Positions 6,892 to 15,488 are shown, counted from the stretch's first letter. The stretch is DNA of 21,821 nucleotides from Methanobacteriota archaeon (GCA_002727275.1 PBWO01000038.1:1-21821), one strand, 5' to 3'. The notes: a model not told the origin generated them from the letters alone. Numbers and translations: made by a program.

Positions 6892-7890
6892 ATGGACCCT
6901 GCTAGCGGACCGGAACCAGTCATCACATCCCGTAATCTTCGCAAGATGTACGGCCCCCATTTAGCCCTCGATGACATCAATCTGGAAATTTCTCCCGGGG
7001 CAATCGGAATTTTAGGTCCGAATGGTGCTGGCAAATCGACTCTGTTCAAGTGCATTTTGGGGCTGATTACTACCACTTCCGGAGAGGGCACCGTCCTAGG
7101 TTACGACATCAGAACCGAGGGCGACAAGATTCGCTCTAGGATTGGATATATGCCAGAATACGATGCTTTGGACCCTGGCTTGTCAGGAGTAGATCAAGTC
7201 AGATACTCGGGTGAGCTGCTGGGAATGAATCCGGCTCATGCGACTAGAAGGGCCCACGAGGTCTTGCAGTATGTGGGGCTGAAGGATCAGAGATACAGGA
7301 AAATAGAGACCTACAGTACTGGGATGAAGCAGGCTGCCAAGCTGGCTTGTGCACTGGTTCATGACCCAGATGTCCTGATTTGTGATGAGCCCACTAATGG
7401 TCTCGACCAGAGAGCTAGAGAGTTCATGCTACAGACTCTTAAGAAAACTGTAACAGAAGGAAACCGGACAGTTCTGATGAGCAGCCATGTTATGGACGAC
7501 GTCCAAGAGGTATGCGACAGAATCGTGATGATTCATCAGGGCAAGATTGTGGTGCAGCGCAGGATAGACGACCTCGCAAGTCAGGTCGAGAGGGAGATTG
7601 AGATTTCAGTCTGGGGCGGGGCCAGTCGAATGCAGGACGAACTCGAATCGAGAGGCTTGGTAGTTCGCCGAATGGGAAGAGTCCTGAGGGTCATCAGGGT
7701 GGATGATGCGACTACTTCTGAAATCATCAATGCTGCTGCCGCTGCCGGAGTACAAGTACGTCAGATGCAGGAATATGATCCCGATTTGGAAGACATATTC
7801 TTGCTCATCATGGACAAGCTCGGAGCAGAAGTAAAGAGGACCTCTGATCTGATGACCAAGGCTCACACGGGAGGTGACGAAACTGGCTGA
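6892..7890 (+). CDS. ABC transporter ATP-binding protein (first pair)
   Basis: 332-residue ATPase of an ABC-2-type exporter, cytoplasmic side. Walker A is GPNGAGKST (42-50), the signature is STGMKQ (142-147), Walker B is VLICDEPTNGLD (161-172), and the switch His is His199 in SSH. The Q-loop reads GYMPEY, with Glu where the textbook motif has Gln, a common variant in this subgroup. Residues ~225-320 are a C-terminal extension typical of ABC-2 ATPases. ATG 6892 has Shine-Dalgarno GAGGTGG four bases upstream. It overlaps the permease gene after it by 17 bases and opens a run of six rightward genes. Cargo is unknown. Confidence 0.93.
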   Translation: MDPASGPEPVITSRNLRKMYGPHLALDDINLEISPGAIGILGPNGAGKSTLFKCILGLITTTSGEGTVLGYDIRTEGDKIRSRIGYMPEYDALDPGLSGVDQVRYSGELLGMNPAHATRRAHEVLQYVGLKDQRYRKIETYSTGMKQAAKLACALVHDPDVLICDEPTNGLDQRAREFMLQTLKKTVTEGNRTVLMSSHVMDDVQEVCDRIVMIHQGKIVVQRRIDDLASQVEREIEISVWGGASRMQDELESRGLVVRRMGRVLRVIRVDDATTSEIINAAAAAGVQVRQMQEYDPDLEDIFLLIMDKLGAEVKRTSDLMTKAHTGGDETG

Positions 7891-8899
7891 GGAAGACTTG
7901 GATTTCGAAGGCACCAAGACTCGGATGGAGGTCGCATATGGCGCCGGAGATGGCGACGAGGACGCCAAGGCGATAGTGGCCAAGTCAGAAGCCCATATCG
8001 GCACCCTGTATGAGCAGACCTACCGGCCATGGAACGGAGATCTGGGGCCCAGATGGGTTCGGAACTACGCAATTTTCAGGCATCATGTCTACGGCCTGTT
8101 CAAAGGCACGGGTCACAGACACTATCACCCTATGGTCAGACTTTCCATATTCGTCATTTTGCTGTACTCGCTTCTGCCTGTACTGATGTTATTCCTCGCT
8201 TCGCTGTCAAGTGATGGATTCATCAATGACACATTCTCGAGGTTGTGGGGCATTAATCGATACAATCTGTGGGGTCAGGTACTCGGATACTTCCCTCGGA
8301 ACTTGTGTTGCTGGCCTATGCTTACGGCTCTGGTAGTCGGAGGGATGATTTCTGACGACAGGAAGTTCGGTACAAGTGCCATATACTTCTCAAGACCCAT
8401 CACGAGGACTGACTATACTGTGATGAAGTACATCAGTGTGGCAGTAGTTCTGGGCTTTGTTATTGTCCTTTCCTACTTCGTTTACTATACTTCGGCCATC
8501 GTCTTCAACGGAGAGGGGTGGGCATATCTGGTTGACACGCTACCTATGTTCCTCGGAGGTCTGATCGCGGGAATTCTCGTTGTAATCACATACACCTCAA
8601 TTGGCTTGGCATTATCCAGCATCAGTCAGAGCAGATTCTTCGCAGCCATTGCCTTCCTGGGTATCATCTATGGTACCAAACTACTCGCTCTACTAGTCGA
8701 CTCACAGTTTGACACTTCGATATTGTATGTTCTCAGCCCCTATGACTCACTTGCTCATATCGGCCAATGGCTACTTGGCATAGAACCGAATTATGACCAC
8801 CCACTCTCCTTCTCGATAGTTTCGATGCTGCTATACAATGCAGCATCGGTAGCACTCCTAACCTTCCGTGTAGGCTCTCTGGAGGTGACCCGGGAATGA
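7874..8899 (+). CDS. ABC-2 type permease (first pair)
   Basis: 341 residues. An unusually long cytoplasmic N-terminus (~1-90, acidic to ~45, then aromatic: YRPWNGDLGPRW) precedes about six membrane segments, the first around 92-112. The motif IYFSRPITRTDYTVMKY between two helices is typical of ABC-2/NosY-like permeases (the SRP.xRxxY turn). The GTG at 7874 lies inside the ATPase gene; a downstream ATG at 7926 (MEVAYG) is the alternative start and would remove the overlap. Its TGA overlaps the second ATPase gene (ATGA at 8896). It should pair with the ATPase just upstream. Substrate is not visible. Confidence 0.85.
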   Translation: MTKLAEEDLDFEGTKTRMEVAYGAGDGDEDAKAIVAKSEAHIGTLYEQTYRPWNGDLGPRWVRNYAIFRHHVYGLFKGTGHRHYHPMVRLSIFVILLYSLLPVLMLFLASLSSDGFINDTFSRLWGINRYNLWGQVLGYFPRNLCCWPMLTALVVGGMISDDRKFGTSAIYFSRPITRTDYTVMKYISVAVVLGFVIVLSYFVYYTSAIVFNGEGWAYLVDTLPMFLGGLIAGILVVITYTSIGLALSSISQSRFFAAIAFLGIIYGTKLLALLVDSQFDTSILYVLSPYDSLAHIGQWLLGIEPNYDHPLSFSIVSMLLYNAASVALLTFRVGSLEVTRE

Positions 8900-9834
8900 G
8901 TAAGAAGACACCTGCAGTAGTAGTCGACCAAGTCTCAAAGTGGTACGGAGAAGTCATTGGACTCAACGACGTCTCTCTGGCAATTGATGGAGGAGTAACT
9001 GGAGTTCTGGGTCCCAACGGAGCGGGTAAATCGACCCTATTCAAGCTCCTAATGGGTAGGCTGAAGCCGAGCCAAGGAAGTGTCAGATTGTTTGGAGAAG
9101 ATCCTTGGGTCAACCCAGCTCCTTACCGAAGAATTGGCTATGTTAGTGAGTCGGAGAAAATGTATGATTGGATGACGGCCCTGGACTTCGTCTCCACTCT
9201 TGCCAGATTGCATGGAATGACTCGTGAGGAGGCCATAGATAGGGCAGAGCACGTACTCGACTTCGTAGGCCTCTCAGATGTCCGGAACAAGGAGATAGGA
9301 AAGTACAGCAAAGGAATGAGGCAACGAGTCAAGATAGCCCACGCGCTGGTCCATGACCCGGACCTGATAATTCTCGACGAGCCTCTGCACGGCTGTGATC
9401 CAATTGCCCGTACTAGCATTATGAGTGTAATAAGAGAGCTAGGCTCGCAAGGGAAGACCGTTCTTGTTTCGAGCCACATCCTTGAAGAGATAGAAAGAAT
9501 CACCGAGCAGATTGTAATTCTGAATGAAGGTAGACTGCTCGCGCTTGGTAACTTACATGCCATCAGGGGGCTACTTGACAAGCATCCTCATCGCATCCTG
9601 CTGACCTGTAAAGAGCCACGAGAACTTGCTCGCAAATTCATCGCCGAGGATCCTGTATATGGTGTTCGCTTCCCCAATGAGGGACAGTTAGAAATCCAGA
9701 CAAATAATCTGTCTGCAGCACACAACATTCTGCCACGAGTTATCTCCGATTCTGGAGTACCCGTTGAGGCTATTGACAACCCTGACGACAATCTAGAAGC
9801 ATTGCTCGGATATCTTATTGGAGGTGCGTCTTGA
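8896..9834 (+). CDS. ABC transporter ATP-binding protein (second pair)
   Basis: 312-residue ABC-2-type ATPase. Walker A GPNGAGKST (39-47), signature SKGMRQ (138-143), Walker B LIILDEP (157-163) and switch His194 are all intact. The D-loop reads HGCDP where GLDP is usual. The Q-loop region is GYVSESEKMYDW, with Ser-Glu in place of the normal Pro-Gln/Glu. It is clearly a paralogue of the first ATPase but diverged, so the two pairs are not a recent duplication. The start overlaps the first permease stop (ATGA), and its stop overlaps the next start (TGATG), which indicates translational coupling along the cluster. Confidence 0.93.
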   Translation: MSKKTPAVVVDQVSKWYGEVIGLNDVSLAIDGGVTGVLGPNGAGKSTLFKLLMGRLKPSQGSVRLFGEDPWVNPAPYRRIGYVSESEKMYDWMTALDFVSTLARLHGMTREEAIDRAEHVLDFVGLSDVRNKEIGKYSKGMRQRVKIAHALVHDPDLIILDEPLHGCDPIARTSIMSVIRELGSQGKTVLVSSHILEEIERITEQIVILNEGRLLALGNLHAIRGLLDKHPHRILLTCKEPRELARKFIAEDPVYGVRFPNEGQLEIQTNNLSAAHNILPRVISDSGVPVEAIDNPDDNLEALLGYLIGGAS

Positions 9835-11456
9835 TGGATGAGAAGGGCAAATCACTGGCCCAGTCCGTTTGGACTAGAATGGACCGTAAAGCCGGGGCCA
9901 TCACTGAACTTACTATCAGGCAACTAAGACATCGAGTTTCGACATGGGTCGTACTTTCCGTAGGCGTTCTTGTGATGGCCCTACTTCTGGCATTTTACAT
10001 AGATGGAATCAGAGATGAGTTCGATCCCATTGATAATGACGGAGACTCGGAAGATTGGGACAACGATGGATATCCAAGGGGTCAAGAAGAAAAGTACGGA
10101 ACTAGTGACTGGGATGGAGAGGAATATCCCGGTTCTGGGTACTATGTCCGTTCTGGCCAGATTCAGTGGAATGATGACAATAGAATCCACTCTGGGAATC
10201 ATACTTGGGATGGTAGCGGATCTCTCGAAGCGGAGTGGATAGATGTTGATTACACCGGAAATAGATGGTCAGGTGTTGTGGACTGGGGCGATGTAGAATC
10301 TTGTCCTGAGGGCAATGCAATGGATGACTGGTGGATTGAATGGGGTTCTGCTTGTATTTTCGACGACGGCTCTCATTTCGTCAATGGAAGGTTCAAGGCA
10401 TCAGGAACTGTAAATGTCCCAGATAACTATTACATGGAGTGGGGCTATTTCACCTTGGAGAACTATGTCGAGCCAGAACCTGCTTCAATGTATATCGATG
10501 AGGATGGGATTGACTGGGATGGAATTGATGTTAGTAACATTGGAGTCGAGGTAGATGACGATGGCGATTGCCTTGCCTTGAATGATGGAAGGGGCAATGA
10601 CGACAATAACAATGGAATACCGTGCGATGTCATCTGGATTCTCGATGCTGATGGCGATGAGATTGTCGAAATCAGAGCTGATTACAATGTCAATGAGGAC
10701 CCAGCAGAGAGCGATTTCGAGGGAGAGATGGTCCACAGGACATTTATCATCGGAACAGGGAAAATGGCCTTCGTGATGATGCTTGGCATATTCATCCCAC
10801 TCTTCCTAGCATTGGGCCTCATAAGGGATGAGACCGAGAATGGAACTCTGCACTACCTGCTATCCAAACCAATCCACAGGGCCGAGTTCATACTATACCG
10901 GCTGCTTGGCTACCTCTTGCTAGCTGGCACCTATATTCTCGTACTTGTGCTGATTATGGCGTTTGTTACTTCTCTAATTGCACCAGGAGACAGCATAGTC
11001 AGGCTTTCCGACTACCCGGTTTGGCTGGGGGTCGGTTTAGCCACCATACTGGTATTGGCTGCATACGGGGCCCTATACAATACGATGGGACTCATTGCCC
11101 CTAAGTATGGTGTATACTTCTGTATCATTCTTGGAATATGGGAATTCATCATGGGCCTGTTTACTATGACACTACCTTCTTCGACAGTACCTATGCTTTC
11201 AATCAGTCATTGGGCTTTGCAATTGATTGATGCAGTCGTCCTGATAGCTTGGCCGGACACTCTACAATATGCTCAAATTGCTGATGCCTTCGGAATTGAT
11301 TCGGGACTACTGTTCTTTTGGCAACCGCCAGTACACACTCTCGATACCCAAAGCCCGGTCGTCGCATTACTGGTCAGTTGCGCTGTCCTCATCATGGTCA
11401 CACTTCTTATGATGGCCATCGGACAGTCCAGTTTCAAGAATCGAGAAATTATGTGA
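9834..11456 (+). CDS. ABC-2 type permease with large Asp-rich, calcium-type outer domain (second pair)
   Basis: 540 residues. Helix 1 (~35-55) is followed by a roughly 250-residue soluble insert (~58-305), then about six helices (from ~312) with the ABC-2 turn LLSKPIHRAEFILYRLLGY. The insert is very acidic. It starts with a TSP3-like calcium repeat (DNDGDSEDWDNDGY then EEKYGTS, 67-91), continues with Trp-rich beta-looking sequence, and ends with DDDGDC (241-246) and DADGDE (271-276). Four Cys (157, 174, 246, 264) could form two disulfides outside the cell. Helices after it are standard for the family. ATG 9834 is preceded by a strong Shine-Dalgarno GGAGGTG (9820-9826); a TTG at 9831 is less likely. 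The outer domain suggests it senses or binds something at the surface. Confidence 0.88.
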   Translation: MDEKGKSLAQSVWTRMDRKAGAITELTIRQLRHRVSTWVVLSVGVLVMALLLAFYIDGIRDEFDPIDNDGDSEDWDNDGYPRGQEEKYGTSDWDGEEYPGSGYYVRSGQIQWNDDNRIHSGNHTWDGSGSLEAEWIDVDYTGNRWSGVVDWGDVESCPEGNAMDDWWIEWGSACIFDDGSHFVNGRFKASGTVNVPDNYYMEWGYFTLENYVEPEPASMYIDEDGIDWDGIDVSNIGVEVDDDGDCLALNDGRGNDDNNNGIPCDVIWILDADGDEIVEIRADYNVNEDPAESDFEGEMVHRTFIIGTGKMAFVMMLGIFIPLFLALGLIRDETENGTLHYLLSKPIHRAEFILYRLLGYLLLAGTYILVLVLIMAFVTSLIAPGDSIVRLSDYPVWLGVGLATILVLAAYGALYNTMGLIAPKYGVYFCIILGIWEFIMGLFTMTLPSSTVPMLSISHWALQLIDAVVLIAWPDTLQYAQIADAFGIDSGLLFFWQPPVHTLDTQSPVVALLVSCAVLIMVTLLMMAIGQSSFKNREIM

Positions 11457-11465
11457 GGTCTCTGA

Positions 11466-12659
11466 ATGGAGAAGATGGAGAAGTTCGTCGGAGACTTGTC
11501 TCTGTTGTGGAGGCTCGATGTTATGCCCCCGATCCCAAGACTGTCTTGGTGGTGGTACTGGGTGATAATGTTCGTACCAGATCCAGATAACCCAAAACGC
11601 TCCCGACAATTGATGATTCTTTGGTCGACCAAGGAAACACCAGCAATTAGGGTCAATGGACATTGGTGGAAGCCTGGCTCTAGGATGTCTATAGACGAGC
11701 ACGGAGGGCATGTAATTCCTGGAATGGTCTGCGCTTGGTGGTACGATGGTAAGAAGATGTTCGAACCCCTGGTAATCAAAGAATGCAGGATGGCCCTAGT
11801 CAATGACAAACACCCTCTCTGGCCAGCTGATGGTTCGGGAGAGGGGACGGGGGCCATCGTACCGATTCTAGACGAGGACTTCTCTTTGGGAATGAGGCCG
11901 GGGAACAAGGGGTTTTGGCTCTGCTTGACTAGCGATGAGGAGGCACGCTCCGAGGGCGCACCTACTTCATTTGAGGCTGAACTGACTCCTTGGTGGGGCC
12001 CACCCAGCACTCTGACCTACAGGAATAACGTATACGGTTTCGACATGGGATATGACATCCTAAGGCTACAGGGTTCCAAACTGAAACTGAAGGTCGACGG
12101 AGAGGAGTTCGAAGGCTCAGCCTACTTCCAGAAGGTTTCCGTACAAGCTCCATCCTTCCCGTGGTTCTGGGGCATGCTTCACTTCGATGACGGCTCCTAC
12201 ATTGATTGGTTCAGGCCACACATTACGCCTGGCATGACTTCGATGGATGACAAGCCATGGCGGCGCCGAGACTTCTTCCGCACTCCGGCCATCGGAACAG
12301 GAATCTTCCATGATGCCAGAAGAGGGAGAACTGAGAACTTCAAACGCTGTGAAGTCGAAGTTATGGAGCCAGACGAAGAAGAACCACTACTGGACAATGA
12401 TGGCAATCTACTACCCAAGTTCAAAGTTAGGATCTGGAATGGGAGGACTCAGATTTCAATTATAGTCAGGGCCGTGAGCAGGGCGCGTTGGACCTTCGAT
12501 CAGCCCACACGGGCTGGTATGGTCAGCCATCTAACCTACAATGAGTATCCTTTGGAAGTGCTCAAGATAGCAATCTTAGACGAGCAGGGGCTCAGGACGG
12601 GAGAAGACTACGAGTGGATGGTTGGAAACGCTGAGCACACGTGGGGCATTCTACATTAG
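11466..12659 (+). CDS. Trp-rich protein, possibly AttH/CrtC lipocalin-like; function unknown
   Basis: 397 residues, no signal peptide and no convincing membrane segment. It is rich in Trp/Tyr (WWWYW at 28-32, WW at 67-68, 91-92 and 176-177), with alternating patterns that suggest a beta barrel. Residues ~217-251 (GSAYFQKVSV, PSFPWFWGMLHFDDGSYIDWF) recall the central region of AttH/CrtC/tocopherol-cyclase-like proteins, where a Trp-rich strand precedes a short DG hairpin. I do not recognise it with certainty, and a hydratase or lipid-binding role would be guesswork. Shine-Dalgarno GAGGT overlaps the upstream permease stop, six bases before ATG 11466, so it belongs to the ABC cluster. It may bind or process the exported lipid-like cargo (inference). 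Confidence 0.7.
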   Translation: MEKMEKFVGDLSLLWRLDVMPPIPRLSWWWYWVIMFVPDPDNPKRSRQLMILWSTKETPAIRVNGHWWKPGSRMSIDEHGGHVIPGMVCAWWYDGKKMFEPLVIKECRMALVNDKHPLWPADGSGEGTGAIVPILDEDFSLGMRPGNKGFWLCLTSDEEARSEGAPTSFEAELTPWWGPPSTLTYRNNVYGFDMGYDILRLQGSKLKLKVDGEEFEGSAYFQKVSVQAPSFPWFWGMLHFDDGSYIDWFRPHITPGMTSMDDKPWRRRDFFRTPAIGTGIFHDARRGRTENFKRCEVEVMEPDEEEPLLDNDGNLLPKFKVRIWNGRTQISIIVRAVSRARWTFDQPTRAGMVSHLTYNEYPLEVLKIAILDEQGLRTGEDYEWMVGNAEHTWGILH

Positions 12660-12714
12660 CGTCGCCGCACCGTTCTTAACCTCTGGCCTGCCAAGTTGGG
12701 ACCGAGGCGATGAG

Positions 12715-13260
12715 ATGAGCGACGAAGACTTGATGACTAGAGCGGCACAGCACATTATGCAAGGCGATTTCATGGGGGCCATGGGACTCTTCGAGTCTCA
12801 CGTTGAGGCCAACCCGGACGACCCAGCCGGCTATCACGGCTGGGCAGAGTCGGCACTGTTTGAAATTCAGCAGAACGGCAATATGGACGATAATGGAAAC
12901 GATCGGATCAACGAGGGCCAGGTTGCCGCATACTTCCGCAAGGCATCATCACTGGATTCTGACAACGCAGAGTACCTTGCAGCTCATGCAAACGCACTCT
13001 TGGAGTTCGACCGTATCCCTATGGCGGTGCGAGAGTTTCAGAAACTGCGTGACCTCGGTGCCTCAAATGATGAGGTCGATGTCTCATTCCACTTGCACGA
13101 GGCCGCCCGCGTACTCATCGATGCTGTTGACTTGAAAACGGGTTTCGATAGAAGCCATCCATTCGCAAGACAATATATTCCAGTGGCCATTGAATTTGCT
13201 ATTCTGGGCCTTGGTTTCCCTTCTGCAGAAGAAGCCACAGAGTACCTCGCAGAGGACTAG
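12715..13260 (+). CDS. Small TPR-repeat protein
   Basis: 181 residues from ATG 12715 (the frame is open further upstream into the previous gene, but this ATG gives a normal start, MSDEDLM). TPR-like helix pairs are visible at ~5-38 (AAQHIMQGDFMGAMGLFESH, then NPDDPAGYHGWAES) and ~68-112 (VAAYFRKASSLDSDNAEYLA, then FDRIPMAVREFQKL). Between them DDNGNDRINEGQ (58-69) resembles an EF-hand loop, with Gln at the last ligand position; this is weak. A protein-binding scaffold in the cytoplasm is the usual TPR role. It is 55 bases after the Trp-rich gene and before truA, so it may belong to either group. Confidence 0.75.
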   Translation: MSDEDLMTRAAQHIMQGDFMGAMGLFESHVEANPDDPAGYHGWAESALFEIQQNGNMDDNGNDRINEGQVAAYFRKASSLDSDNAEYLAAHANALLEFDRIPMAVREFQKLRDLGASNDEVDVSFHLHEAARVLIDAVDLKTGFDRSHPFARQYIPVAIEFAILGLGFPSAEEATEYLAED

Positions 13261-13261
13261 T

Positions 13262-13267
13262 GGAGGT
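13262..13267 (+). promoter_or_regulatory. Shine-Dalgarno that places the truA start at a TTG
   Basis: GGAGGT begins two bases after the TPR gene stop and lies six bases before the in-frame TTG at 13274. The first in-frame ATG (13292) is 24 bases away, too far for this site. The site therefore favours the TTG start. Confidence 0.55.
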
Positions 13268-13273
13268 AGGTGT

Positions 13274-14155
13274 TTGGAAAGCGACCGTGTCATGGTCGCC
13301 TTAGGCTACCACGGAGACTCATTCCATGGTTCTCAGACTCAACCCGGCATCAGGACTGTAGAAGGTTCTCTGGTCAGAGCTCTAGAGAGGCTCGGATGGT
13401 GGACGCCTAACTGCCTTGAGATGTCTAGTCGTACAGATGCTGGAGTAAGCGTGAGGATGAATCTGGCTAGAATCGACCTGCCAAGTGAAGTAGCCGGACC
13501 AATCCAGAGAACCAATCTTCTGAGAGCTCTGAATGATAACCTGCCGATAGGAATGATTGCTTGGGGCGCCAAGGAAATACCTGAGGACATTAGAATCAGG
13601 CACTCAATTTCTCGTCACTACCTGTATCGTACCGATATAATTCATGATTGGCCTAGGGAGTTAGATGAGGATGCATTCGCAGAGGCGTGTTCATCCTTGC
13701 AAGGCCAGCATGATTTCACGAATCTGTGCCGCCTCGATGAGGGAAAGAATCCAATCAGGACTGTTGATGAATGTACTCCGTGGGTAACTGAAGAGGGTCG
13801 TATTATTGGTATCTCAGTAAAGTCAAGAGCATTCCTGTGGAATCAGGTCCGTAGAATGGCCAGCGCAATCTCGGGTGTGGCTTCGGGAAGGAATACTATT
13901 GAGGATATCGAATCGGCTCTCAAATGCCCCGATGTCTCTATCGATCTCGGGCGTTCTCCTTCTGAAGGACTGATGCTGTGGTCGATTGAAAATCTCCATA
14001 CTTCTGACCTAATTGATTCTACTCTGCCCGATACGGGGTGGTTCACCGCACCTCCAGAGGATGTCAGACACCACACCAGATGGATGTCACTCGCCCGCTT
14101 GGAGATGTCGACACTACTAGAGAGGGAGTGGATTAGGCTACTCAGACAAGCCTGA
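13274..14155 (+). CDS. truA: tRNA pseudouridine synthase A
   Basis: About 293 residues. TruA converts uridines 38-40 of the tRNA anticodon stem to pseudouridine; archaeal members may cover a broader set. The N-terminus VALGYHGDSFHGSQTQPG is the typical first strand. SSRTDAGVSV holds the catalytic Asp in the RTDxGV motif. ISRHYLYR, FLWNQVRRM and the C-terminal ALKCPD/SPSEGLMLW region match the second half of the family. The start is TTG 13274 by ribosome-site spacing; ATG 13292 is the conservative alternative. The stop overlaps the 3' end of ribK on the other strand by 14 bases. Confidence 0.93.
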   Translation: MESDRVMVALGYHGDSFHGSQTQPGIRTVEGSLVRALERLGWWTPNCLEMSSRTDAGVSVRMNLARIDLPSEVAGPIQRTNLLRALNDNLPIGMIAWGAKEIPEDIRIRHSISRHYLYRTDIIHDWPRELDEDAFAEACSSLQGQHDFTNLCRLDEGKNPIRTVDECTPWVTEEGRIIGISVKSRAFLWNQVRRMASAISGVASGRNTIEDIESALKCPDVSIDLGRSPSEGLMLWSIENLHTSDLIDSTLPDTGWFTAPPEDVRHHTRWMSLARLEMSTLLEREWIRLLRQA

Positions 14156-14576
14156 TGAAGACCTCATCTCCATCCTCACATGGCAACGCTTCACGAAGGA
14201 ATGAGGGAGATATGACTTCAGCGATCTCAGTATGTCGAGTCAAGTCCGGAATCAGTATGGCGCAACCAATCCACTCATCGCCACCGCGGCTTATCTCTGC
14301 CCGGAAGGCAGTGGCTCCTCCGAACGACCTGCCCGAACGCTCGAAGCCGTGCACCCGGAGTGCGGTGACACGCTCGGCCTTCGCCCCTTCTTCAAGGCCA
14401 GCCAGTGCCCTAAGACTCCTGTATTCAGAAAGATTGTCGCCAAATAACTCGATGTTCAGAGTTCCAGGCCAGGCGCCCGTACCTAGTACCGACTTGAACT
14501 GGTCCTGGTAATGGGGCTGAGCCATGAAGACATGAGCCCGCCCGAGGCCACTCGACACGACTCCTATCAAATGCAT
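14142..14576 (-). CDS. ribK: CTP-dependent riboflavin kinase (archaeal RibK, DUF120)
   Basis: 144 residues. Archaeal RibK makes FMN from riboflavin using CTP instead of ATP and is unrelated to bacterial RibF. Family motifs seen here are IGVVSSGLGRAHVF near the N-terminus, LGTGAWPGTLNIEL (substrate and nucleotide loop with the GTLN motif), HTEIAEVISPSFLRE and the closing EDGDEVFIRL. Length agrees with the M. jannaschii enzyme (about 136 residues). I chose the ATG at 14576, five bases after GGGGAG, because it begins just before the first conserved strand; an ATG at 14603 would add nine residues. It lies head-to-tail after the PqqB-like gene (18 bases from its stop to the longer RibK start), so the two may form one transcript. 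Confidence 0.9.
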   Translation of the reverse strand: MHLIGVVSSGLGRAHVFMAQPHYQDQFKSVLGTGAWPGTLNIELFGDNLSEYRSLRALAGLEEGAKAERVTALRVHGFERSGRSFGGATAFRAEISRGGDEWIGCAILIPDLTRHTEIAEVISPSFLREALPCEDGDEVFIRLV

Positions 14577-14621
14577 ATTATCTCCCCTATGGCGGCCGCT
14601 CATAATGTTCCTGATACGAAA

Positions 14622-15488
14622 TCAAAGTGAAAAGTGCTGGCCCTGCCAGCAGACCCCCCATCCCATTCCGACCAACTCATCGTACTCACGTCCCTGTTTG
14701 AGAAGTGGATTTGAGTGGTTCAGGTGGATGAAGTAAATCTCTGGATCTCCTTCACGCCTCTGGCCCAGCATCATCAGACTCTCCGATACGGTAGGATGTG
14801 GAATCTGACTCATGTCTCTCCCGGGAAGCTCACCAGAGTTCCAGAATGAACCGTCAATAAGGGCAATATCTGCTTCGAGCGAGCAAATCCACTCACGAAT
14901 CGTCTCAGCACCATGCTGGGCGAGCGTACCACTCCACTTGTCATGGTCAGGTAGGAAAAGAACTGACTTGTCAGGACCTCTGATCAAGATAGCGTGAGTA
15001 TCTGCGAACTCATCACGATGAGGGACAGGGATGAAAACCAACTCAAAACCACAACCTTCGGACGGTTCGAACCCTTTCATTGCACTAACCTTGGAAGTAG
15101 TGAATGGGGCCATCATCTCTCGCTTTTCCATCTCAAAGACGACTGAACTGCTAGCAAACAATGGCAAACTCTTCGCCCCCATAATCTCCTTGCCGAACTG
15201 CCCGAGTCCATCCACATGTCCGATATGCACATGAGTCAGACTCACACTATCTGGCCTTACGACTCCATCTCTGTCCAAAGACGCGGCCCACAGTCTCATC
15301 TGATCAGGAAGAGCTCTACTGGCCTCAATAAGGTGCATACTACCATCGGAACCCATAACTCCGCATGCGACGGGATGTCTACGCAGCGTGGGGTCGTGGT
15401 GAGCATCCATGCAATGCAAGCACGCACAGCCCGCGTGCGGGACACCTCCGTCTTGGGCAATTCCCAGTACGGTGAGGGTGACGGCCAT
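14622..15488 (-). CDS. PqqB-like metallo-beta-lactamase-fold hydrolase
   Basis: 288 residues. The N-terminus LGIAQDGGVPHAGCACLHC has the glycine/cysteine pattern of PqqB and its non-PQQ relatives. The metal motif is LTHVHIGHVDGLG (residues 84-96), with Gly90 where classic metallo-beta-lactamases have the Asp of HxHxDH. Later candidate ligands are in PVPHRDEFADTHAIL, FLPDHDKWSG and FIHLNHSNPLL. Other PQQ synthesis genes are not in the window, so a role in PQQ is not supported; a phosphodiesterase- or lactonase-like hydrolase is as likely. ATG 15488 is preferred (MAVTLTVLG begins the first strand); a TTG at 15527 would overlap the divergent gene. It diverges from the PLP enzyme gene across only 24 bases. 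Confidence 0.8.
   Translation of the reverse strand: MAVTLTVLGIAQDGGVPHAGCACLHCMDAHHDPTLRRHPVACGVMGSDGSMHLIEASRALPDQMRLWAASLDRDGVVRPDSVSLTHVHIGHVDGLGQFGKEIMGAKSLPLFASSSVVFEMEKREMMAPFTTSKVSAMKGFEPSEGCGFELVFIPVPHRDEFADTHAILIRGPDKSVLFLPDHDKWSGTLAQHGAETIREWICSLEADIALIDGSFWNSGELPGRDMSQIPHPTVSESLMMLGQRREGDPEIYFIHLNHSNPLLKQGREYDELVGMGWGVCWQGQHFSL

Noticed and set aside
11273..12010. 245-codon leftward open frame
   Set aside because: It lies antisense to the second permease and the Trp-rich gene, has no recognisable motif, and both sense genes have ribosome sites.
12622..12714. Longer N-terminus for the TPR protein from an upstream ATG
   Set aside because: It would overlap the previous gene by 38 bases, and the added residues show no TPR or signal pattern; ATG 12715 fits better.
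14155..14511. 118-codon rightward frame starting at the truA stop
   Set aside because: It is antisense to ribK, whose protein motifs are clear; the composition (Ser/Pro/Arg-rich) is typical of an antisense shadow.
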